64,000 nt of DNA from Coenobita brevimanus. Taxonomy: Eukaryota; Arthropoda; Malacostraca; Decapoda; Coenobitidae. A program made the translations under genes and the position numbers. Numbering within the stretch: position 1 is the first letter of the stretch; each line of letters opens with the position of its first letter. Positions 58,601 through 64,000 of this stretch are shown in pieces. The notes below the pieces were generated by a model. That model ran no database searches. It saw only the letters and a list, made by a program, of their open reading frames with translations, and was not told the origin of the DNA. The DNA is taken from assembly GCA_032717465.1 (NCBI GenBank), contig CM064669.1, positions 50,141,194-50,205,193 of the forward strand, read 5' to 3'.

Positions 58601-61600
58601 GATCATCATCAGCGATGTTCTCATCATCTCAACCTTAATTCCCACCTAAGAGATGGGGTGAGGTAGGATGTAACAACAAGGAAAAGGAAAGATAAAAAGT
58701 AGAACCATCAGACAGCACACTCAGTGAAATAGGCCACAAATTCTTTCACATACCTGAGAACTTACATCTGCAGCTTCCTCACAGAACTAGAATGACAATG
58801 TCTCCCCCTTCTCATCATTATTTGTGACCTAGTAAACAATTCACCATACTATGCTGTACTCAGTATCTCTCCTACTTCCTATATCTTTTATCTCTGTGAG
58901 CTACATCTTACTTTCATTACCTACAGTTCTGGGCCTAGGTCTAAACCTATGACTGTCATATATATTGCTAACTGGAACTTAAGATGTGACTAACCATATA
59001 TTAGGCCAGGGTTGACAGACTTGAGGTGTTTTACAACAGTCTGGATTTTGTGAAGGAAGGAGCGTGAGCCTATGTAGCCAGTCAGGAGGTGAGAGTAACA
59101 GTCTAAACCATTGGCATGCAGTCCATCAATCAGGTCACCTGGTGGTTAGTAAAATTCATTATGAATACAGGCTCCAAATTTTTTAAATACAAAAAACTCA
59201 ATTATTTGGCATAATTCTGCCAGGCCCTACGCTGGTTAAAGCAAAATGCCGGATATTGCACAGTACCCCCATCGGCTCAATATTTGGCGTCGAGCCAGAT
59301 ATTGCATTACTATCCATCTTGAACCTCCATCCCAAAAACTTTCCCATGAATAAAAGAATTAAGCATAAAATACAATAAAATAATGATACAGCAGAGTAGT
59401 ACAGTAATACAGCGCCAGTTGGCTACCGTTTATGAGCCGGTTGACGCATCTCAACCCTGGATACTCTATAGAACCGTTGGGTAAGTCCCATTTCGGCGCC
59501 AGATATTGCATTATTTTGCAGGTTATTGCTTTAACAGAGCCAGGTCAGTAGCACCGAATATTGTGACGACAGATAATCAAGAGTTTACTGAAATAAATTT
59601 TTCTTTTGAAGATACTATACTGTACTACTATAACTCCCAGGCCCATCTGTTGACAAAATTACTGAAAACCTGAACCCAGCCTCGTCAGCTGACAAACCAG
59701 GTCTATCACATCTCGGTGGTAATAAATAGGCAGTTCACAAAGTCCTCATTTTATGATGCCTTTTTGCTGTACTTGAAGATGTGGAGAAAAAAAGAAAAAA
59801 AATGGATTGATTCTGAGACTTTAAAAAGTTGTACAGAAGTGCATTTTCAAGTATGAAGAATTATATCAATAAGCAATGAAATATGACATATGGAATACAG
59901 GGGCTGCCCTCCCACACTGCCTTTTGATGATAACACAATTTTATAAATGCCAAAACCAACAGCTTTGTCAGATTCAGTACTCTAGTTACAGGGATTTGAA
60001 TCTACAACCTTAATACATTTTCATTTTCAATTTTCTTGACCTCTGTGCACATGCTATTCATCTCATCCTGACATGGGTGTGAAGGAGGTAATTTTCAACT
60101 GTAAAAATGGCACTCACCCAGCTTCCTGCACCATTTTAATAAAGGTTAGTGCTCATGGGGTTAGATTACTAAGTTAGTTTTGGGTAAATTAGGTAAGGGT
60201 AAAATGCGTTATGTAAGGTTAGGCTAGGATAAATTAGGTTAGATCATGTTTGGTTTGGATATATTATGAAAATTTAGGTAAGGATAAATTACATTAGGTA
60301 CAGGCAGCCTAGGATAAATTTGGTTATGTTAGGACAATCTGAGTTAAGTATTGATGAATCAAAACATATGAGGTTACATTAGTGCTCAAATGGCATTCCA
60401 TGATGGAAGAAGTCTGCCCTCAATGTCCAAGATGGCAACTGACTGTCTTTGGCACTACAACAAATTTTGTAAACAAGTGCACTGCTTAAATTCATCACTT
60501 ATAAATGAAACAATAAAAAACACCAAAACTTGAAAATGCACAAAAAAAAAAAATATCACATGGGCTCTGGTAAAGAAGAAAAATAAATAAATAAATAAAA
60601 ACTGCAAAATAAGGTAGACCCATGTCTCCTTGAAGATAACAGACTTTTTTCTTTTAATATTCTTTTTTGCCATCAAGTGTACAGTAATTTTCAGCCTAAC
60701 TGCCCATCAGAGCTACATTACTATCTATAAAACTGACTGCTAGTTCCCCTAATTTACAGGATGAGCCAAAGATATATTATTTCTGATGGAGGAACATACC
60801 ACCAACATATAATGGAAACTCATGGTAGCATTAGCACTGAAGACGGATGCTTTCACATGGTGGTATCAATATGACCAGGGAACTCCACTGCTCAGTTATA
60901 CAATGTCCCTCAACGCCCTCTCCATCTCCTAAAAGGATGATAGTGAACTGCACGAGGATAACTTGACCTGCAATCTACTGGATGACAGTCAGATGGACCT
61001 GAGGCTACTACATACATACTACAGTACTACACCAGCAGCTTGGCCTGTCAACTGAAGAACCTGGGTTGAAATCCTGATTTCTGAAGAACAGTTTTGTGTG
61101 CAGTCTCAACTGATACCAGTGTACACTTGTAATCATATTTCTAAACTAAAACTTACTGAATAATGTAGTTATCTCACCCAGTTGAGTGTCATCCAGGACC
61201 TGTCCCTTGAAACACTTGTACCCAGTGTGGTTGGAAAACTGGACAGAGTTGATGGTGTCCACTTCAAACCCAAGCACCTAATAATGGACACCAGGCACCA
61301 CATTAGCAAAATATACACAGGTGATTTGGCTTCATAACAGTCATGGTATGCAGCATGTATGTATCAAGAAGCAAGTTTTCATAACACAATGGAATTAACT
61401 CTTTCAATCTGATGATGTTACTTTCATTTTAGGCTCACTAGTGCTAGATTACTGTACCAATATTTTCTTCACCCTTAAGACGAGGTCTTTAGTTGTGAAG
61501 ATGTTACTGAAGGCTATATCATATTCTCCCACCTCAACTATATCTCCAGGCTGAATACTGTAGTTGTGTTGTTACTGATGGCTATATCATTCTCCCACCT

Positions 61601-62268
61601 CAACTATATTTCCAAGTTGAATAAAATCATCAGCAAATATCATATAAAAGTTTTTGTTGGTATTGCTCTACCCTGGTCTGTCTGGCCGAGAAAACTCATA
61701 ACACAAGTACACAGCTGCCCTCCTGTGGCAGAAAGAGTCCTGCCAGGGTCAGAACAGGGTCCTTCAACAGGGTGAGGTGCAGGGAAACTGGAGGACGCAC
61801 AGCTCCCAAGAGGATGAGCTGTGTATAGATGATATGTATGAGAAGGAGTCTCAGCTCGAACTCTGAACATTGTACCTGGTAATGTGGTCGAGTTCCCCGC
61901 CAGGGTGTAATGTGGAAGGCCAGCTACCAGGCCTTAGCCCTACATCATTCTCATGGTAGTACTTCTGGGGATGTGGGTAACTATCCTACCTACTACCTTT
62001 TTGGTTGGCTAACAGGTGCTACACCCTTCCAAAAGGTGATTCAGGACTATGAAGGGTTGGAGCGTCCAGTTTCCTAAGCTGGCACATACTCCAGCTGCAT
62101 ATCCCCAAAAGAGTAAACTACATCTTCTGAGTGAATAGGAATTTACAGCAAGTATAAGCTGGTGTCCAAGCTTACCTGGAGGGGGAAGCAAGCACTCTTG
62201 TTACCCACGTATCCTGAAACAACATGGCTCTGTATGGACAAAACTCGCACGCTTGGGCTGGCCATCAT
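55406..62268 (-). CDS. PDXK: Pyridoxal kinase, complete seven-exon gene
   Basis: Pyridoxal kinase phosphorylates pyridoxal, pyridoxine and pyridoxamine with ATP in the cytosol, in the vitamin B6 salvage pathway. The coding join on the minus strand is 62268-62176, 61277-61178, 59138-58995, 58338-58218, 57945-57797, 56207-56086 and 55600-55406, ending in TGA. All introns are GT-AG and the phases agree, giving 307 residues; the human enzyme is 312. The N-terminal pyridoxal-site segment [13 protein letters not shown] is at residues 11-23, CDPVMGD at 114-120, TPNQFEAE at 146-153, and the catalytic anion-hole motif GTGD at 222-225, with Asp225 the expected general base. The loop after CDPVMGD is about four residues shorter than in human PDXK. 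Two tandem ATGs (62268, 62265) are possible starts; an AG about 10 bp upstream suggests a 5' UTR intron. No frameshift or internal stop was found. The identity is very sure; exact splice sites are my reading of consensus. Confidence 0.96.
56086..56207 (-). CDS. PDXK: PDXK coding exon 6 with GTGD motif (residues 203-243)
   Basis: 122 nt, acceptor CTCATCAG, donor GTTGGT. It encodes [17 protein letters not shown], with the catalytic Asp225. The 3' end of a (GAT)n-tailed SINE lies only about 20 bp upstream of the acceptor. Confidence 0.94.
56228..56375 (-). mobile_element. (GAT)n-tailed SINE (SINE-4) in PDXK intron 5
   Basis: Minus strand: GGCTTGGATGATGAGTGAAT, TTGGATTGGGCAAGTTTGTG, GGGTGGGAAGGGAGGTCCAG, then GATGATGATGA. 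A near copy is at 53785-53945. It lies between LINE-C and exon 6, and its tail stops about 20 bp before the exon 6 acceptor. Confidence 0.8.
56390..57005 (-). mobile_element. LINE-C RT C-terminus inside PDXK intron 5
   Basis: A 109-codon open frame (57002-56673) reads [53 protein letters not shown] and [16 protein letters not shown], a LINE C-terminus distinct from A and B. A frameshift near 56670 leads into [16 protein letters not shown] 35-bp tandem duplication lies at about 56560-56630. It is in the same orientation as PDXK, 5'-truncated at about 57005. Confidence 0.8.
57797..57945 (-). CDS. PDXK: PDXK coding exon 5 (residues 153-202)
   Basis: 149 nt, acceptor CATAG, donor GTGAGT. It encodes [14 protein letters not shown] and the [11 protein letters not shown] strand, as expected after the TPNQFEAE block. 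Confidence 0.92.
58218..58338 (-). CDS. PDXK: PDXK coding exon 4 (residues 113-152)
   Basis: 121 nt, acceptor TTTGCAG, donor GTATGT. It carries [20 protein letters not shown] and [14 protein letters not shown], the most conserved stretch of the family and the first clue to the gene. Confidence 0.95.
58600..58740 (-). mobile_element. SINE-4-like copy in PDXK intron 3 region upstream of exon 4
   Basis: Minus strand carries CACTGAGTGTGCTGTCTGAT, CACCCCATCTCTTAGGTGGG, AATTAAGGTTGAGATGATGA. It is a diverged relative of SINE-4 lying inside PDXK intron 3. Confidence 0.5.
58995..59138 (-). CDS. PDXK: PDXK coding exon 3 (residues 65-112)
   Basis: 144 nt between acceptor CCAG and donor GTTAGT. It includes the [12 protein letters not shown] segment equivalent to the family's VLTGY-SFL block. 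Intron 2 upstream is 2,039 bp and full of repeats. Confidence 0.92.
59196..59585. mobile_element. Inverted-terminal element in PDXK intron 2 (Tigger-like MITE)
   Basis: The left arm AACTCAATTATTTGGCA, GGTTAAAGCAAAATGCCGG, GATATTGCA is repeated in inverted, gapped form on the right (AACTCTTGATTATCTGTC, GTTAAAGCAATAACC, GATATTGCA reading the minus strand). About 390 bp, no coding capacity. Confidence 0.5.
60150..60385 (+). repeat. Degenerate TTAGG-like tract in PDXK intron 2
   Basis: GGTAAATTAGGTAAGGGTAA, GGTTAGGCTAGGATAAATTA, GGTTAGATCATG. Closely parallels the tract at 10765, including the following CTGTCTTTGGCACT and TAAACAA phrases at 60445, so both belong to one repeat family. Confidence 0.6.
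61178..61277 (-). CDS. PDXK: PDXK coding exon 2 (residues 32-64 plus split Gly65)
   Basis: 100 nt between acceptor TTAG and donor GTGAGA. It encodes [20 protein letters not shown] and the following KGQVLDD segment, nearly colinear with vertebrate PDXK. It ends in phase 1. Confidence 0.93.
62176..62268 (-). CDS. PDXK: PDXK coding exon 1 (residues 1-31)
   Basis: Starts with ATG ATG GCC and encodes the [13 protein letters not shown] substrate-site segment. It ends in CAG followed by donor GTAAGC, phase 0. The upstream bases read CCATCCTCAG, a plausible acceptor of a 5' UTR intron. Confidence 0.93.
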
Positions 62269-62559
62269 TCACACTCTGAGGATGGGTCATAGAATGCCAT
62301 TATATTACACTACTGTACTACACTATGAACAGGTGAAATACACGGTTATATACAAAAATACCAATGCTACTATATTTGTTTTATAATGACGTAGAAGATA
62401 AACTGAATAAAAACATTACCTAATATTTTATTACCCCACCTGAAACTGGTAAACAATTTTATACACAAATTCACTTTATCAACAACACTCTAAACTACCT
62501 TAGTTAAAGTTTATCTTGGGGATTTTCAACCTCTTGCAGCCTATTCCCCACTGCCAAAT

Positions 62560-62650
62560 GTCACAATAAATTAATACTCTGTGCTACAACCCCTGCATCC
62601 TTTCCACAGCATTTCTTCATGACTAACGCTACAATACACAGTACTGTACT
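62560..62650 (+). repeat. Repeat-X copy upstream of PDXK
   Basis: CTGCATCCTTTCCACAGCAT, TTCTTCATGACTAACGCTAC. A core-only match lying about 300 bp 5' of the PDXK start, in the opposite orientation to the gene. Confidence 0.65.
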
Positions 62651-62910
62651 GTTAAATTTTTGTTTTGGCTCAGTATATGGGGTAGAAATACTGTTTGGTT
62701 TAAGCAGCAAAAATACTCCACCGATTCACCTTTCTCCCTGGTTGTCTTCTATATTTTACTAATCGTTTTATAGAGGTAAATGATTGTTCATTGGCGAGTT
62801 TGTTTTACTGTTGTTTTCAATCACTGTTCATTTCAAATGACATGTGTTTGATGCTAAACCATAATACCAGACCTTCTAAAACGTACTCAAATCCACCAAA
62901 ATTTATTATT

Positions 62911-63148
62911 CCATCCATCCATCCATTGCCAGACGCCATGTATCCCAAATGGGGTGGCCAAGGGCTTAGAGTTAATTGTTTTACAGGGAGGGGCACTAAT
63001 CCTCCACCAACCCCACTTGACGTAGGGATGCCAACAGCATCTGGTGTTCCCAGGCGGTCACCCATCCAAGTACAAACCAGACCCAACGTTGCTTAACTTC
63101 GCTGATCGGATGGGAAGCGGTGTACTCAACGTGGCATGGCCGTTCATA
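62911..63148 (-). mobile_element. 5S rRNA-derived SINE (SINE-1), full length
   Basis: The minus strand from about 63148 to 63030 matches 5S rRNA almost throughout: ACGGCCATGCCACGTTGAGT, then GAAGTTAAGCAACGT (A-box region), then GGATGGGTGACCGCC and TGGGAACACC (C-box region), ending GCTGTTGGC. Only the first few bases are unlike 5S. It runs directly into a body, TCAAGTGGGGTTGGTGGAGG, then a 3' segment with GGCCACCCC and GGCGTCTGGCAAT, and a (GGAT)n tail at 62911-62925. The same body and 3' end, without the 5S head, occur at 5131-5244 and are nearly identical. This is the architecture of a SINE3-type (5S-headed) retroposon with an intact-looking pol III internal promoter. A 5S pseudogene by chance next to a repeat is the alternative, made unlikely by the shared tail. 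Confidence 0.85.
63030..63148 (-). rRNA. 5S rRNA-like sequence (SINE head, not a functional rRNA gene)
   Basis: About 118 nt similar to eukaryotic 5S rRNA over almost its entire length, including the A-box and C-box promoter regions. It has no oligo-T terminator directly after it, is a single copy and not in an array, and is fused to a retroposon body. It is therefore listed as an rRNA-derived sequence. Confidence 0.75.
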
Positions 63149-63149
63149 A

Positions 63150-64000
63150 CCTTGTCTTACCTACTTAAATTATCTAATGTAACAAAACAATATAAACCAA
63201 CCTAATCTAAACTAACACTTTATCATAACCTAAACCAATCAACTTAATCAGACACAAAAAAATAGAAAAACAAATGAATGCGGTACAGTCGAATAACTTT
63301 TCCTAAGTGTCCTCAATTACACTCAAGAAGCAACATGAATCAAGAAAACAAAATATTTATAAAACAACAGGGAAACACAACCACCATATAGCAATCATTT
63401 ACCACCAATGTAAAATAACAAATGAACAGGTAAGGTCTTCTGCTGCTTAAACTAAACCGTAAACTTACCACATATGGTTAAAATAGTGAAAAAGACATCT
63501 CCAGGCTCAGTGGATTGTCTGTCAACCTAACATTGAATTTTTTTAAGAACATGATCCTTTTTTTCTTCTTTGATTTCCCTTTCTTTCAATGAGTTTTTGT
63601 GTTTTTTGCATGTTTTCATGCTCATTTTGATTGGAAATGCCCTGTTTTGCAGTGGTGTCAGAGAGATGGCCAAACATACAATGGGGTTGTTTTATGATAA
63701 ACAAATACTGGTACCTTTAAATCAACACCAACACTCAACCTTAGTCTTTTGACCGTGTAAATTTAACTTAGTACCTACTCTGTGTTTCATACTCTACCAG
63801 CTACTGGCACACACACTGCTGTCAAAACTTGGGCTAAAGAGAGAGAGAAAAAAAAAGTTTCTGACAGACAACTGTAATCAGCTCAAAGAGCATTCACTGC
63901 AAAAAAGTTACAAATTCTAAATTTTGACGAACTGCAAAGGGCTCGTCTCTAAACATTGCTACAACTGACCCATATGCCTGGATATTCACTGCAGTCGAAT
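63150..64000. other. No gene seen; TTAGG-like traces
   Basis: On the minus strand 63165-63260 has GGTTTAGGTTATGATAAAG, TTAGTTTAGATTAGGTTGG. The rest is AT-rich and unrecognised. Confidence 0.45.

Noticed and set aside
61040..61080. tRNA-like B box (GGGTTGAAATCC) suggesting a tRNA-derived SINE
   Set aside because: No A box at proper spacing and no cloverleaf could be drawn.
63030..63148. Functional 5S rRNA gene
   Set aside because: Single, diverged at the 5' end, lacking an adjacent T-run terminator, and continuous with a retroposon body and tail.

Overview
This is a eukaryotic, gene-poor and repeat-dense nuclear window, most probably from a crustacean (a decapod is my best guess). The reasons are spliced GT-AG introns, many simple repeats, decayed LINE reverse transcriptases of the kinds common in crustacean genomes, pogo/Tigger-like and piggyBac-like fragments, and degenerate tracts resembling the arthropod telomere unit TTAGG. 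The species call is inference; nothing in the window fixes it. There are no operons, ribosome binding sites or CRISPR arrays.

One complete host gene can be read. Pyridoxal kinase (PDXK) lies on the minus strand at 55406-62268, with seven coding exons joined by six GT-AG introns in consistent phase. They give a 307-residue enzyme with the family motifs intact. The introns carry a Tigger-like inverted-terminal element (intron 2), a reverse-transcriptase relic and a (GAT)n-tailed SINE (intron 5). The SINE ends about 20 bp from the exon 6 splice acceptor.

One probable viral or Polinton relic lies at 38073-38675 on the minus strand. It is a 200-codon adenain-like cysteine protease frame with His, Asp, Gln and Cys in adenain-like order and spacing, broken by a single in-frame TAG. 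No other viral genes were seen beside it.

The rest is mobile and tandem DNA. LINE-A (about ten 5'-truncated copies) ends in a conserved GGCCACCCC...GCGTCTGGCAAT segment followed by a short tandem tail such as (TAGA)n. LINE-B (about seven copies) carries a Cys/His zinc-binding-like motif and ends in a GCCTTTATAAACGATAA-like tail. LINE-C is present once. Several SINE-like families occur. A 5S rRNA-derived element at 62911-63148 and a hairpin-headed element (five copies) share one body and end in the LINE-A 3' end, which suggests that LINE-A machinery mobilises them. Other families have (GGAT)n or (GAT)n tails. A further dispersed repeat (Repeat-X) lies mostly in one orientation.

Layout: 1-8 kb LINE, SINE and Repeat-X fragments; 8-14 kb a 111-bp tandem repeat, LINE-A and LINE-B copies and a TTAGG-like tract; 14-25 kb minisatellites and LINE-A; 25.4-26.1 kb a CCACC-rich minisatellite; 27 kb a long hairpin and a piggyBac-like MITE; 28-37 kb LINE-B, SINE-2 and microsatellites; 38 kb the protease relic; 40-51 kb tandem and pyrimidine-rich DNA and a Tigger-like element; 51-54 kb a SINE cluster; 55-62 kb PDXK; 62.9-63.1 kb the 5S-derived SINE.
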